64,000 bases of DNA, from contig NZ_JADNQW010000004.1 of NCBI RefSeq assembly GCF_015709455.1, forward strand, positions 1-64,000, in the 5' to 3' direction. Under the pieces are notes generated by a model. It had not been told where the DNA came from and searched no databases. It saw nothing but the letters and a program-made list of their open reading frames with translations. The position numbers were made by a program, and so were the translations under genes. Origin of the DNA: Methylosinus sp. H3A. Lineage in GTDB: Bacteria; Pseudomonadota; Alphaproteobacteria; Rhizobiales; Beijerinckiaceae. Of this stretch, positions 50,300 through 59,931 are shown piece by piece. Each line of letters starts with the position of its first letter. Position 1 is the first letter of the stretch.

Positions 50300-52477
50300 A
50301 TGACGCAATCTCTCTCCATCGGCCGGCGCGGTTTCATCGTCGGCGGAGCCTCGCTCGGCGCGGGGCTGATGCTCGGGCTCGACATTCCCGGGGGGCCCGA
50401 GGGCGCCTTGGCGGCGGACGGCGCGCCAGAGGTCAACGCCTGGGTCGTCATCAAGCCGGACGACACGATCGTCATTCGCATCGCGCGCTCGGAGATGGGG
50501 CAGGGGTCGCTCACCGGCCTCGCCCAGCTCGTCGCCGAGGAACTCGAATGCGACTGGTCCAAGGTCACGACCGAATATCCGACGCCGGGCCAGAGCGCCG
50601 CGCGCAACCGCGTCTGGGGCGATTTCTCGACGGGCGGCAGCCGAGGCATTCGGGGCTCGCAGGATTATGTCCGCAAGGGCGGCGCGACGGCGCGCGAAAT
50701 GCTGATCCGGGCCGCGGCCGATGGATGGAAGGTCCCTGCCAGAGAGTGTAAGGCGGAGAAAGGGATTATAACTCACGCGGCTTCGGGCCGCTCGACGAGC
50801 TTCGGCAAGGTCGCCGCAGCGGCGGCGCAGCTGACGCCGCCCGCCGACCCGCCGCTGAAGGATCCAAAAGACTGGAAAATCGCCGGCAAGGGCCTGCTGC
50901 GGCTGGACACGGCGGACAAGACCAACGGCAAGATGGTCTACGGCATAGACGTGAAGCTGCCCAACATGCTGAATGCGGCGATCAGGGATTGCCCGGTGTT
51001 CGGCGGCAGGCTGAAGAGCTTCGACGACAGCAAGATCGTCGGCTTTCCGGGCGTCGTGAAGGTCGCACGCGTCGGCGACACGGCGGTCGCCGTGGTGGCG
51101 GACACATGGTGGCGCGCAAAGACGGCCTTGGACGCTTTGCCGATCGTCTGGGACGAGGGGCCGAACGCGGCCGCTTCCAGCGAGGCGACGGCCGCATGGC
51201 TCGCGGAAGGGCTCGACTTCGCCCAGCCCGCCGTGATCGGCAATCGCAACGGCGACGCCGAAGCCGCGATCACCGGCGCTGCGAAGGTGATCGAGGCGAT
51301 CTATTCCTATCCGCATCAGAATCATGCGCAGATGGAGCCGCTGAACGCGACGGCGCTCTACACGCCGGAGCGCTGCGAAGTGTGGACCGGCACGCAGAAT
51401 GGCGAGGCCGCCTTCGCCGCCGTGGTCGCCGCCTCCGGCCTGCCGCCCGCAAAATGCGAGGTCCACAAGATCATGCTCGGCGGCGGCTTCGGCCGGCGCG
51501 GCTTCACCGACTACGTCACTCAGGCTGTGCTTCTCGCCAAGCAGTTCCCCGGTCGGCCGGTGAAGCTCTTGTGGTCGCGCGAGGAGGATATGGCCCATGG
51601 CAAATATCATCCGGTGACGCAGTGCCGGCTCGTCGGCGCCATCGACGCCGACAACACGCTCGTCGGTCTGCGCATTCGCCTGTCGGGTCAATCGATTCTG
51701 GCCAGCGTGCGTCCCGAGGCGATCAAGGACGGGATCGATCCAGCGGCCTTCCAGGGCTTCGCGCCCGACGGCGACGCGCAGCTCGGCTACGACATCCCCA
51801 ATCTGCTGGTTGAGCATTCGATGCGCAATCCGCCGGTCCCGCCCGGATTCTGGCGCGGCGTGAACATCAATCACAACGCCATTTATCTCGAGAGCTTCAT
51901 CGACGAGCTCGCTCACGCCGTCGGCGCCGAGCCTTTGGCTTTTCGCCGCGCGCTTATGAAGAACCATCCCAAGCAGCTCGCCGTGCTCGACGCGGTGGCG
52001 GAGCGCATCGGTTGGAGCGCCCCGGCGCCCACGGGCGTACATCGCGGAATCGCCTCCTTCATGGGCTATGGAAGCTATGTCGCCGCAGCGGCCGAAGTCT
52101 CCGTGCAGGACGGCGACAAGATCAAGATTCATCGCATCGTCGCCGCGACGGATACGGGCCACGCCGTCAATCCGGCGCAGATCGAGCGACAGGTCGCCGG
52201 CTCTTTCGTCTATGGTCTCTCGGCGCTCTTCTATGGCGGCGTCACGGTGAAGAACGGCCGCGTCGAGCAGAGCAATTTCGACAATTATGATTCGATGCGG
52301 ATCAAGGACATGCCGAAAGTGGAGACGATCGTCATGCCGAGCGGCGGCTTTTGGGGCGGCGTTGGCGAGCCGACGATCTGCGTCGCCGCGCCGGCTGTGC
52401 TCAACGCTTTCTTCGCGGCGACGGGAAGGCGCATTCGCAGCGTTCCGTTGAAGACGACCAACGTGGCTTTCGCCTAG
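50300..52477 (+). CDS. iorB: Molybdopterin large subunit, IorB-like, Tat-exported
   Basis: This is the molybdenum cytosine-dinucleotide subunit that hydroxylates aldehydes or N-heterocycles. It has 725 residues. The start at 50300 gives a twin-arginine signal (SIGRRGFIVGGASLGAGLML), so the enzyme is periplasmic. Motifs include EMGQGSLTGLAQLVAEELEC, GGSRGIRGSQDYVRKGGATA, HQNHAQMEPLNATALYTPE, MLGGGFGRRGFTDYVTQAVL, PPGFWRGVNINHNAIYLESF and GGFWGGVGEPTICVAAPAVL with the catalytic Glu in GVGEPT. It is followed by convergent mocA and xdhC-type genes that supply and insert its cofactor. The substrate is unknown. Confidence 0.92.
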   Translation: MTQSLSIGRRGFIVGGASLGAGLMLGLDIPGGPEGALAADGAPEVNAWVVIKPDDTIVIRIARSEMGQGSLTGLAQLVAEELECDWSKVTTEYPTPGQSAARNRVWGDFSTGGSRGIRGSQDYVRKGGATAREMLIRAAADGWKVPARECKAEKGIITHAASGRSTSFGKVAAAAAQLTPPADPPLKDPKDWKIAGKGLLRLDTADKTNGKMVYGIDVKLPNMLNAAIRDCPVFGGRLKSFDDSKIVGFPGVVKVARVGDTAVAVVADTWWRAKTALDALPIVWDEGPNAAASSEATAAWLAEGLDFAQPAVIGNRNGDAEAAITGAAKVIEAIYSYPHQNHAQMEPLNATALYTPERCEVWTGTQNGEAAFAAVVAASGLPPAKCEVHKIMLGGGFGRRGFTDYVTQAVLLAKQFPGRPVKLLWSREEDMAHGKYHPVTQCRLVGAIDADNTLVGLRIRLSGQSILASVRPEAIKDGIDPAAFQGFAPDGDAQLGYDIPNLLVEHSMRNPPVPPGFWRGVNINHNAIYLESFIDELAHAVGAEPLAFRRALMKNHPKQLAVLDAVAERIGWSAPAPTGVHRGIASFMGYGSYVAAAAEVSVQDGDKIKIHRIVAATDTGHAVNPAQIERQVAGSFVYGLSALFYGGVTVKNGRVEQSNFDNYDSMRIKDMPKVETIVMPSGGFWGGVGEPTICVAAPAVLNAFFAATGRRIRSVPLKTTNVAFA

Positions 52478-52480
52478 AGC

Positions 52481-52510
52481 GATTCCGCTCGAACGGAATC
52501 GTTCGAGCGG
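52481..52510. terminator. Bidirectional hairpin between convergent genes
   Basis: Two overlapping stems are possible: GATTCCG-CTCGAA-CGGAATC (52481-52500), and CCGCTCGAAC (52485-52494) with GTTCGAGCGG (52501-52510). It sits between the stops of iorB and the mocA-like gene, which converge, and probably ends transcription from both sides. No strong T-run follows. Confidence 0.55.
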
Positions 52511-52519
52511 CCAGACGGG

Positions 52520-53110
52520 CTAACCGGCTCGTTCGCGCAGCGAGACGAGGTCCGCGGGCGTATCCACATCGGCGAGAACGCCGTCATCGTGGATGGGCGC
52601 CTCGACGACGTTCGCGGTTGCGCGCAGCAGGCCGCGCGCGCCCGCGTCGCCGCTCAATTCCGCGAGGCGCGGGAACAGCTCGCGCCCGAGCAGCACGGGA
52701 TTGCCGCGTCGTCCCCCGCGCAATGGGACGACTGCTGCGGCCTGCGTCTCCTCGAAGGCTCCGATCAATCGATCGACGATGGCGGACGAGACATTCGGCA
52801 TGTCGGCGAGCAGCACGAGCGCGCCCGCGGCCTCGCGCGCCCGCTCGAGCCCTGCGAGCAGCGACGACGCCATGCCGTCCGTATGAAACTGATTGTGGAC
52901 GAGCGTCACGGGTAGCCCCGCGAGCGCCTCGGCGATGCGCTCATGGTCCCAACCGGTGACGACGACAGTCTCGCCCGCGCGCGAGCCGAGCGCGGCGTCG
53001 ACCGCGTGTCGCAGCAAGGGACGCCCGCCCAAATCCTCGAGCAGCTTGTTTCTGCCGTCGTCGGAAAAGCGCGCTCCGCGTCCCGCGGCAAGAACGATCG
53101 CCACGATCAC
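52520..53110 (-). CDS. mocA: Molybdenum cofactor nucleotidyltransferase (MocA/MobA-like)
   Basis: This enzyme transfers CMP (MocA) or GMP (MobA) to molybdopterin. It has 196 residues. NTP_transf_3 motifs are IVAIVLAAGRGARFSDDGRN KLLEDLGGRPLLRH (nucleotide loop and Lys), LVLLADMPNVSSAIVDRLIG and GNPVLLGRELFPRLAELSGD AGARGLL (MocA-like). Its tail overlaps the xdhC-like gene start-to-stop by four bases. It makes the cytosine-dinucleotide cofactor needed by the neighbouring xanthine-oxidase-type enzyme. Confidence 0.88.
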   Translation of the reverse strand: MIVAIVLAAGRGARFSDDGRNKLLEDLGGRPLLRHAVDAALGSRAGETVVVTGWDHERIAEALAGLPVTLVHNQFHTDGMASSLLAGLERAREAAGALVLLADMPNVSSAIVDRLIGAFEETQAAAVVPLRGGRRGNPVLLGRELFPRLAELSGDAGARGLLRATANVVEAPIHDDGVLADVDTPADLVSLRERAG

Positions 53111-54120
53111 TTGGTCTTCCTCGCTTCGTCGCGTAGCGGCTTGCGCTTGCGCTCGAGAATGAGCTCGCCGAGCACGGAGACCGTGATCTCCGCTGGGCCG
53201 AGGGCCCCTATGTCGAGGCCGATCGGCGCCTTTATACGCGCCAGAGCATCCCGCGTCAGACCTTTGGCGACAAGGCGCTCGATCCGCCGCGCATGAGTCG
53301 CGCGCGACCCGAGGGCGCCGACATAGAAACAGTCCGAGGCGAGCGCCAGCGACAGCGCGCCGTCGTCGATCTTCGGATCATGGGTGAGCACGACGAGCGC
53401 CGTGGACGAGTCGAGACCGATTTCCGGCAGCGCTTCGTCCGGCCAGCGCAAATCCAGGCGTGCGCCGGGGAAGCGCTCCGGCGTGGCATAGGCGTCGCGC
53501 GGATCGACGACGATCGTCTCGAAGCCCGCGATCTGCGCCATGGGGGCGAGCGATTGCGCGACATGCACGGCGCCGACGATGACGAGGCGCGGCGCGGGTT
53601 CGCGCCACTCGATGAACCAACGCCTTCCCTCGTGCGCGACGACGCCGCTCCGTCGTGAATAAGGTTCGAGCGGATCGCCGATCCTCAGCAGGCGCGGGTC
53701 GCCGCCATTGAGCGGCGTCGCGATTCGATGGGAGCGCCGTGCGGCGATCTCTCTATTGGAAATTTCCAGCAACTCGGCGGTGGCGGCGTTCAGCGCCTCG
53801 ACGAGCACGACGATGCGGCCGCCGCAGGAGAGTCCGACGCGCCAAGCTGTCTCGTCGGCGACGCCGAACTCCAGCACTCTCGAGCCGCCATCGGCGATGA
53901 CGTCGAGTGCCGCCGTCACGACGTCGCCTTCGACGCAGCCGGCCGAGACCGAACCCAGAAAGCGGCCGCTTTCCTCGACGACGAGATGGGATCCGACGGG
54001 TCGCGGGGCCGAGCCGAACGTCTCTATGACGGTGGCGACCGCGACTCCTCTGCCGGCGCGCCGCCAGCACACGGCTTGGAACAATATTTCAGCGTCTTCG
54101 GCAGCCATTGATGCGTCCAT
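53107..54120 (-). CDS. XdhC/CoxF-family molybdenum cofactor insertion protein
   Basis: This chaperone sulfurates or inserts the molybdenum cofactor. It has about 338 residues. The N-terminal XdhC_CoxI domain shows GRGVAVATVIETFGSAPRPV GSHLVV, GSVSAGCVEGDVVTAALDVI and GLSCGGRIVVLVEA. The C-terminal Rossmann-like XdhC_C domain shows RLVIVGAVHVAQSLAPMAQI, VLTHDPKIDDGALSLALASD CFYVGALGSRATHARRIERL and IGLDIGALGPAEITVSVLGE. The start ATG at 54120 is chosen; a GTG at 54132 is possible. It forms an operon with mocA, opposite to iorAB. Confidence 0.87.
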   Translation of the reverse strand: MDASMAAEDAEILFQAVCWRRAGRGVAVATVIETFGSAPRPVGSHLVVEESGRFLGSVSAGCVEGDVVTAALDVIADGGSRVLEFGVADETAWRVGLSCGGRIVVLVEALNAATAELLEISNREIAARRSHRIATPLNGGDPRLLRIGDPLEPYSRRSGVVAHEGRRWFIEWREPAPRLVIVGAVHVAQSLAPMAQIAGFETIVVDPRDAYATPERFPGARLDLRWPDEALPEIGLDSSTALVVLTHDPKIDDGALSLALASDCFYVGALGSRATHARRIERLVAKGLTRDALARIKAPIGLDIGALGPAEITVSVLGELILERKRKPLRDEARKTK

Positions 54121-54132
54121 CAGAGTCGTCAC

Positions 54133-54481
54133 TGCACGATATTGCCCTGTCGGTCGCCGCAAATTCAATAGCTCACGCGGAAGTCGACCCTCCCCTGCCG
54201 GAAACGTCGGTCCCCGCATGCACAAATGCCGGACGGCAAGATCGAGATAGACGGTGTCCCAGTGAACGATCGCGGCCGCCGCGAGGGGCAGACCGACGCC
54301 CGAAATCTCTGGTTCTCGGAAGTCCGGTCACGGCAGTCGCCTACGTCCATCACGGCCGATGCGACTGCCGTCGTCGCCGAGCAGGCCGCGCATCGATCGG
54401 CGTGCCGCGCGAAACCAGAACCGTAGCTTGGTCCATCCCGTCATCTGAAAGCGGGTGTAGCTCGAATTCCGACCACAGTCC
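54133..54481. other. Gap with possible beta-barrel tail remnant
   Basis: On the minus strand, a frame ending at 54165 finishes RRFRQGRVDFRVSY, reminiscent of the last beta strand of an outer-membrane receptor, but the upstream part is not coding-like. Nothing else is recognised in the 349 bp between xdhC and the TonB receptor. Confidence 0.35.
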
Positions 54482-56953
54482 TCACAATAGCCTGACGCGC
54501 AGCGTGCCGCCGAAGACGCGTGGCTGACTCGGCAGGCCGATTGTCGCCGGATTGCTCGCGTCGCCCGGCGACCAGGAATAGAGCGGCCGCTCGTCGAAGA
54601 GATTCTTGGCCCACACCGAAAGGCTGTAACGCTCGTCGTCGGTGCGCAGGCCGAGGCCGGCATTCACTATGGCGTAGGCCGGCTGCCAGAATTGCAACAC
54701 CGAATGCGGATCGGTGAGCTGCGTCTTGTCCTGCCAGGCGACATTGACATAGCCGAAGCCGGTGATCGAGCTGTCCCATTCCGGTCCGAGGTCGCGGAAC
54801 AGCGGACCGAGCGGATGATCGTAAGTGGCGCCGACATTGAACGCCCAGATCGGCAGGTTTTCCCAACGTGTGTTGGAGCGCGACAACGTCAAAGGCGCGG
54901 TGAGCGAGCCCGCCGTCGCCGGCCAGATCCAGTCGGTCGGCGGCGTGGCGTTGGCGTAGTCGATCCAGCGCGCTTCGGTATAAGCGCCGTTGAAGGAGAG
55001 CCACAGACGCTCGAGCGGGCTCCATCGCCCGACGAATTCGAATCCGCGCAGCCGGAGGTGGCCGACGTTGCCGAGATAGGAGGTGCGGATCGGTTGCCCC
55101 GTGCTGTCCGTATAGGAGGCGTCGGTGAGGCTCGTCTGAAAATTATAGATGTCGTTCCAGTAGAAATTGAAATTGGCGATGAGCCGATTGTCCAGCCAAT
55201 TGGTGTTGACGCCGATCTCATAGTCCCAGGAGGTTTCGGGCTTGGTGATGAGCGGCTGCCACCCTTTGAAGTTGAGGGAGCCGTCCAGGATCGGCTGGGC
55301 CGAATTGTTGATCGCGCCCGACTTCTCGCCGCGCGCGACGAGAGCGTGGAAGAGAAGATTATCGTTGAGCTTGTATTGCGGGTTGAAGATTCCGGTGATG
55401 GAATTGAAGGTCTTGCTCTGTCCGCCAGTGTCGAAGAGCGCTTGGCCGCCGCCGGCGCGAATGGCCGCCTCTTGCTGAGCGAATGTGTATTGATTGGCGT
55501 AGATCTGATCCCAGCTGAATACGGAGCCTTCCTTGATCTCATAGCTGTCGCGCAGGCCGAAGGAGAGAGCGAAGGCGTCGTCGATGTGATAGGTTCCCTG
55601 CCCATAGCCGGCGACGCTGAATGTTCGCGACTTGCTGTCCCGATTGTTCCGCAGGCCAGCCGCCAGCGCCGGGCGGCTATACCAGGCGGCCGCGTCGCTG
55701 CCGAAGCGCGTATAGGTACGACTCCAGGCGTTCTCATAGAGCGAATAGAGTCCCGCGGTCCATTCGAGACGCTCCTCCTTGGGCGAGGAGAGGCGAAATT
55801 CTTGCGAGAACTGATCGACATAGGGCGAGAAGACGCCGACGCTGTTCTCCAGTTCCTGATTGCTGAACGGATTATTGCCGATCACCCGCGAGTTGCCAAA
55901 GGCGGTGATCGAAGAGAGCGTGTTGCGACCCCAGGTCCAGTTCGCTTCGTTCGAGACCATGAGATGGCGCTCGCCGAAGCCTCCGGCGTTGGTGTCATAG
56001 GGCCGATACGGATCATAGGTCAGGATGGGCTTGCCGAGCCGCAGCGCGACATTCTGCGCATAAGTGCGCGAAGGCAATGTTCCATTCGCATAGACGAGAA
56101 TGGAATCACCCACGGGACCTGTCGTATAGGCGCCGATCGCGGTATATTCGTGCTGCGCGCCATAGGTGAAGATGAGGCGGTCGGTCACCTCGTCGCCGAC
56201 ATAGAGAAGCTGTCCGCGCACACCCCAGCGGTCATTGTTCAGATAGCTCGCGCCGGTGACCTGATCCCTGATCCAGCCGTCGCCCTTGTCGAAATAGGCG
56301 GTCACCCGGTAGGCGAGTCGATCGTCGATGAGCGGTCCGGTGACGTTCAGCTTTTCGATGATGTGGCTGTAATTGGCGAATGTCGTCTCGATCGTCGCCT
56401 TCCGCTCGAAGGACGGCAATTGTGTCGCGACGACCACATTGCCGACCGTCGTATTCTTGCCGCCGGCGGTTCCCTGCGGTCCGAGCGCGAGCTCGAAAGA
56501 CGAGATGTCGACAAGGTCGCCGGCCTGAAAGCCGGCATATTTCCAAAAAACATTATCGAGGATGTAGCCGGTGTCGAATTCGGCTCCGACCGGATTGATG
56601 TTGCCACGGCTGAGCTGGCCCACCGTGCTGCTGACGCCGCGGATGGCGGGACGGGACGCGATGGGATTGGATTCGTTGGGCCGATAATTCGGAACGAGCT
56701 GAGAGAAATCGGACAGGCGCTCGAGGTGCTGCTCTTCTGCCTTTTTCCCATTGACGAAGCCCACCGAACGGGGGGCGCTGCGCAGCGAATTTTCCTCCCG
56801 TCGGGTCGCGCCCTCGGCTCCGACCCGAACGTCTTCGATCTGCGCCTCCTGCGCATGGGAAGTCGGGAACGCGGCGACGGCCGTGAGCGCATAGACGAGG
56901 ACAGCGCTGCCGGAGGACATTCGGCGGCGGTGAATCGAAAGGGGCGAGCGCAT
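54482..56953 (-). CDS. TonB-dependent outer membrane receptor 1
   Basis: The protein has 823 residues with a signal peptide (RRRMSSGSAVLVYALTAVAA FPTSHAQ). The plug domain includes EEQHLERLSDFSQLVPNYRP and PAIRGVSSTVGQLSRGNINP. A long beta-barrel follows (KNTTVGNVVVATQLPSFERK, YRVTAYFDKGDGWIRDQVTG, GLRDSYEIKEG, ETSWDYEIGVNTNWLDNRLI). It ends with SVWAKNLFDERPLYSWSP and GGTLRVRLL, typical C-terminal strands. It is close in sequence and length to the receptor at 57326. The ligand is unknown. RBS GGAGG precedes the ATG; a palindromic site lies at 56981-57000. Confidence 0.9.
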   Translation of the reverse strand: MRSPLSIHRRRMSSGSAVLVYALTAVAAFPTSHAQEAQIEDVRVGAEGATRREENSLRSAPRSVGFVNGKKAEEQHLERLSDFSQLVPNYRPNESNPIASRPAIRGVSSTVGQLSRGNINPVGAEFDTGYILDNVFWKYAGFQAGDLVDISSFELALGPQGTAGGKNTTVGNVVVATQLPSFERKATIETTFANYSHIIEKLNVTGPLIDDRLAYRVTAYFDKGDGWIRDQVTGASYLNNDRWGVRGQLLYVGDEVTDRLIFTYGAQHEYTAIGAYTTGPVGDSILVYANGTLPSRTYAQNVALRLGKPILTYDPYRPYDTNAGGFGERHLMVSNEANWTWGRNTLSSITAFGNSRVIGNNPFSNQELENSVGVFSPYVDQFSQEFRLSSPKEERLEWTAGLYSLYENAWSRTYTRFGSDAAAWYSRPALAAGLRNNRDSKSRTFSVAGYGQGTYHIDDAFALSFGLRDSYEIKEGSVFSWDQIYANQYTFAQQEAAIRAGGGQALFDTGGQSKTFNSITGIFNPQYKLNDNLLFHALVARGEKSGAINNSAQPILDGSLNFKGWQPLITKPETSWDYEIGVNTNWLDNRLIANFNFYWNDIYNFQTSLTDASYTDSTGQPIRTSYLGNVGHLRLRGFEFVGRWSPLERLWLSFNGAYTEARWIDYANATPPTDWIWPATAGSLTAPLTLSRSNTRWENLPIWAFNVGATYDHPLGPLFRDLGPEWDSSITGFGYVNVAWQDKTQLTDPHSVLQFWQPAYAIVNAGLGLRTDDERYSLSVWAKNLFDERPLYSWSPGDASNPATIGLPSQPRVFGGTLRVRLL

Positions 56954-56980
56954 CTTCTGGCCTCCAATAAATATATAATC

Positions 56981-57000
56981 ATACTATTTTTATATAGTAT
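56981..57000 (-). promoter_or_regulatory. Operator palindrome upstream of receptor 1
   Basis: ATACTAT-TTTTAT-ATAGTAT is a perfect inverted repeat 27 bp before the receptor start, in a very AT-rich 45-bp stretch that also supplies TATA-like -10 elements. A related ATACT...AGTAT motif lies before the DUF1549 gene at 60197-60211, suggesting a common regulator. Confidence 0.6.
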
Positions 57001-57325
57001 AAATCTGCGACTCGTCCAGCGTGGTGTTCGCCCAAAAGGAAAAGCCGAAAACCCGGCCGTCAGCTTCAGAGGAGGCAGTCGAGGCCGTGCCGCAGGGGGC
57101 GTCAGAGGCAGGTCATCCTTGGGGCCCGATGAGCAACGGCCGCCGTCGCAGCATTCCGCCCCAGACTTCGTCGGCGGTCACCAAGCGCCGCCCGGAGGAG
57201 AAGAACACGCTTCAGAGGCCCTTTCTTCAGCGTCCTGCCCCGAGTCGCGCCCGATCAGGCAGAAATGCGCTCCTGCAATTGTCCGAATTTCCGAAGCCGA
57301 CGCTGATCGCCGACCCAGCTTGGGA
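57001..57325. other. Gap between the two receptor genes
   Basis: No gene is convincing in this 325-bp region. A frame on the plus strand is an antisense extension over the receptors. The region lies after the stop of receptor 2 and before the promoter of receptor 1. Confidence 0.4.
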
Positions 57326-59890
57326 TCAATCGAGGGTGACCCTCAGCGTGCCGCCGAAAGTGCGCGGCATATCTTGGAGGCCGACGGTCGCCGGCGCCGT
57401 CGTCGTCCCCGCCGTCCACGAGGTGAAATAGCGGTTGTCGAAGAGATTCTTGCTCCAGACGGAGAGGCTGTAACGCTTGTCTTCCGTGCGCAGGCCGAAG
57501 CCGAAGTCGACGAGCGAATAGGCCGCCTGCCAATATTGAAACACAGAATGCGGGTCGGTGAGCTGGGTTCTGTCCTTCCAGGCGACGTTCACATAGGCGA
57601 AACCATTGACTGGGACCGCCCAGTTCGGCCCGAGATCGCTGAAGACCGGACCCAGAGGATGTTCATAGTCGGCGCCGACATTGAACGCCCATTTCGGCAG
57701 ATTCTCCCATCGGGTGTTGGAGCGCGAAAGAGTCAAAGGCGCTTTGATGAATCCTGCCGGGGCGGCATTGGGAGTCGGCCATATCCAGTCCGAGGGGGGA
57801 GCCGCATTGGCGAAGTCGATGTAGCGGACCTCGGTGTAGGCGCCAGACAGGTTCAACTGCAGGCGTTCGATCGGACTCCAGCGCCCATCGAACTCGACGC
57901 CGCGAAGTCGTATGTGAGGTATATTGCCGAGATAGGTCAAGCGCAGAGGCTGACCAGTGCTGTCCAGATAGCTCGTATCGGTCAATTGGTCCTGAAGATT
58001 GAAAATGTCGGACCAATAGAGATTCATATTGGCGATCAAACGTCCGTCGAGCCAGCTCGTCTTGGCGCCGATCTCGTAATCCCACGAGGTCTCCGGCTTT
58101 GTGACGACCGATTGAAAGCCTTTGAATGTCAGGCCGTCCATGATCGGCAGTGCGGAAATATTGATCGCCCCGGCCTTCTCGCCGCGCCCGATCAGGCCGT
58201 AGAGTGTGATGTTGTCGTCGACCTTGTATTTCGGGTTGAATATTCCCGTGAACATATTGCGTTTCTTCATCTGGCCGCCGGTGTCGAAAATGCCGGCGCC
58301 CGTCGCGCCGCGAACCGCCGTGTAGACCTGCTGCGCCGAATAGGTCGTGCTCCAGGCGTTGATCCAGGCGAAATTGGAGCCCTCCTTCACCTCGTAGCTG
58401 TCGCGCAGGCCGAGGGTCAGAGTCCATCGATCGTCGAGATGGTATGACGCCTGGCCGAAAGCGGCGAGCTGAAAAGTGTTCGACTTTCCGGTCTGGCGCT
58501 GTTGGAAACCGCGCTGCAATGCGGAATTATTGTACCATTTCGCGGCGTCTGTTCCAAAATTGTTTCCAGAAAAATCCCAGAGCTTTTCGTAGAGCGAATA
58601 GATTCCCGTCTGCCATTCCAATTGCCGATCCTTGGGCGAAGCGAGCCGGATCTCTTGCGAATATTGATCGACCCAGATATTGCCGTAGCCATTGTTCGTT
58701 TCGGTCCCTTGCGCGCCGCCGGCCGGCGTCTCGGGAGAATTGGGATGGGTGTAATATTGCCTCCATGCCGAGATCGACGTGAGCGTATTCTCGCCGATCT
58801 GGCGATCGATCTGATTCGACACGCTCAATGTCTGGGCCTCGTGCGTCCCGAAGCCGACGACATAGGGCTTGTAGGGATCGAAGGTGAGGACTGGCCGGCC
58901 GAGTCGGTTCCACAATGTCTGCGAAAAGCTCGTCCCGAAGGTTCCATTCGCATAGAGCACGGCCGAGTCCGAGAAGGGCCCGCGTCCCGACTTCCCGTAA
59001 TTGTTATATTCGTAGGAGCTCGCGCGATTGAAGATCAGGCGGTCGGTGAATTCGTCGCCGACATAGAGCAATTGCCCGCGCACGCCCCAGCGATGATTGT
59101 TCAGATAGCCGGCCCCTGTCGCCTGATCGTGAATCCAGCCGTCGCCCTGATCGAGATAGAAGGCGACGCGATAGGCGAGCTTCTCATCGATGATCGGTCC
59201 GGTGACGTTCAGCTTCTCGATGATGCGGCTGTAATTGGCGTAGGAGGTCTCGAATGTCGCCTTGCGGTCGAAAGCGGGCAATTGCGTGCGCACGCCGATC
59301 GTGCCCACGGTCGTGTTCTTGCCGCCCGTCGTTCCCTGAGGGCCGAGACCTATCTCGAAGGAATCGAGATCGACATAGTCTCCCCATTGAAAACCGACAT
59401 ATTTCCAGAAAACGTTGTCTTGCACGAAGCCCGTGTCTGACTCGCCGCCGATTTGCAATACGCGTCCCGATCCCATGCCGCGGATCGCTGGAAGCGATGT
59501 TTCCGGATTGCCGGTGTTGGGCCTATAGTTCGGAACGCGTAGCGCAAAGTCGTCGAGTCGATCCAGACGCTGTTCCTCGGCCTTTTCTCCATTGATGATC
59601 GCGGCGGAGCGGGGCGTCTCCAGCAGCACCTTCTGCTCTTGCTTTGTCAATTCACCCCGTTGAGCGCCCACGGTCACGTCGGCGATGGTCGCCTCCTGAC
59701 CTTGCGCCCGGCGGATCGTGATCGCGTTCGCCATGCCGAAAACGCAAGAGGCCAAGCAGACCGACGATAACAGCCGACTACCGAGGCGATCGGCGTCGAA
59801 ACGGCGGCGCCCTGACGCATGCCGGCGCTTCGGCGCGTCCAATAGCTCGCATGACGGCCCGCGAGGAAGGATTCGATCGGCAACGGGCAT
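57326..59890 (-). CDS. TonB-dependent outer membrane receptor 2
   Basis: This is a paralogue of receptor 1, about 854 residues from the ATG at 59890 (MPVADRILPRG, RBS GGAGG). The N-terminal region has a long basic leader, then LGSRLLSSVCLASCVFGMAN AIT as the signal region. The plug has EEQRLDRLDDFALRVPNYRP and LPAIRGMGSGRVLQIGG. The barrel has KNTTVGTIGVRTQLPAFDRK, YRVAFYLDQGDGWIHDQATG, GLRDSYEVKEG and KPETSWDYEIGAKTSWLDGR, ending SVWSKNLFDNRYFTSW and GGTLRVTLD. The shared framework with different loops suggests related ligands. Confidence 0.9.
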   Translation of the reverse strand: MPVADRILPRGPSCELLDAPKRRHASGRRRFDADRLGSRLLSSVCLASCVFGMANAITIRRAQGQEATIADVTVGAQRGELTKQEQKVLLETPRSAAIINGEKAEEQRLDRLDDFALRVPNYRPNTGNPETSLPAIRGMGSGRVLQIGGESDTGFVQDNVFWKYVGFQWGDYVDLDSFEIGLGPQGTTGGKNTTVGTIGVRTQLPAFDRKATFETSYANYSRIIEKLNVTGPIIDEKLAYRVAFYLDQGDGWIHDQATGAGYLNNHRWGVRGQLLYVGDEFTDRLIFNRASSYEYNNYGKSGRGPFSDSAVLYANGTFGTSFSQTLWNRLGRPVLTFDPYKPYVVGFGTHEAQTLSVSNQIDRQIGENTLTSISAWRQYYTHPNSPETPAGGAQGTETNNGYGNIWVDQYSQEIRLASPKDRQLEWQTGIYSLYEKLWDFSGNNFGTDAAKWYNNSALQRGFQQRQTGKSNTFQLAAFGQASYHLDDRWTLTLGLRDSYEVKEGSNFAWINAWSTTYSAQQVYTAVRGATGAGIFDTGGQMKKRNMFTGIFNPKYKVDDNITLYGLIGRGEKAGAINISALPIMDGLTFKGFQSVVTKPETSWDYEIGAKTSWLDGRLIANMNLYWSDIFNLQDQLTDTSYLDSTGQPLRLTYLGNIPHIRLRGVEFDGRWSPIERLQLNLSGAYTEVRYIDFANAAPPSDWIWPTPNAAPAGFIKAPLTLSRSNTRWENLPKWAFNVGADYEHPLGPVFSDLGPNWAVPVNGFAYVNVAWKDRTQLTDPHSVFQYWQAAYSLVDFGFGLRTEDKRYSLSVWSKNLFDNRYFTSWTAGTTTAPATVGLQDMPRTFGGTLRVTLD

Positions 59891-59903
59891 GACGCCTCCA
59901 ACA

Positions 59904-59931
59904 ATACATTTTATCGATCGATAATATGTAT
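59904..59931 (-). promoter_or_regulatory. 28-bp palindrome upstream of receptor 2
   Basis: The half-sites ATACATTTTATCGA and TCGATAATATGTAT are reverse complements except for one position, centred at 59917/59918 with no spacer. It is 14 bp upstream of the start codon and overlaps the likely promoter. It differs from the sites of receptor 1 and the DUF1549 gene, so control may differ. Confidence 0.6.

Noticed and set aside
54692..58447. A 1251-codon open frame on the plus strand across the receptor genes
   Set aside because: It lies antisense to two clear TonB receptors, has no domain and arises because GC-rich genes rarely contain stops in the opposite frame.
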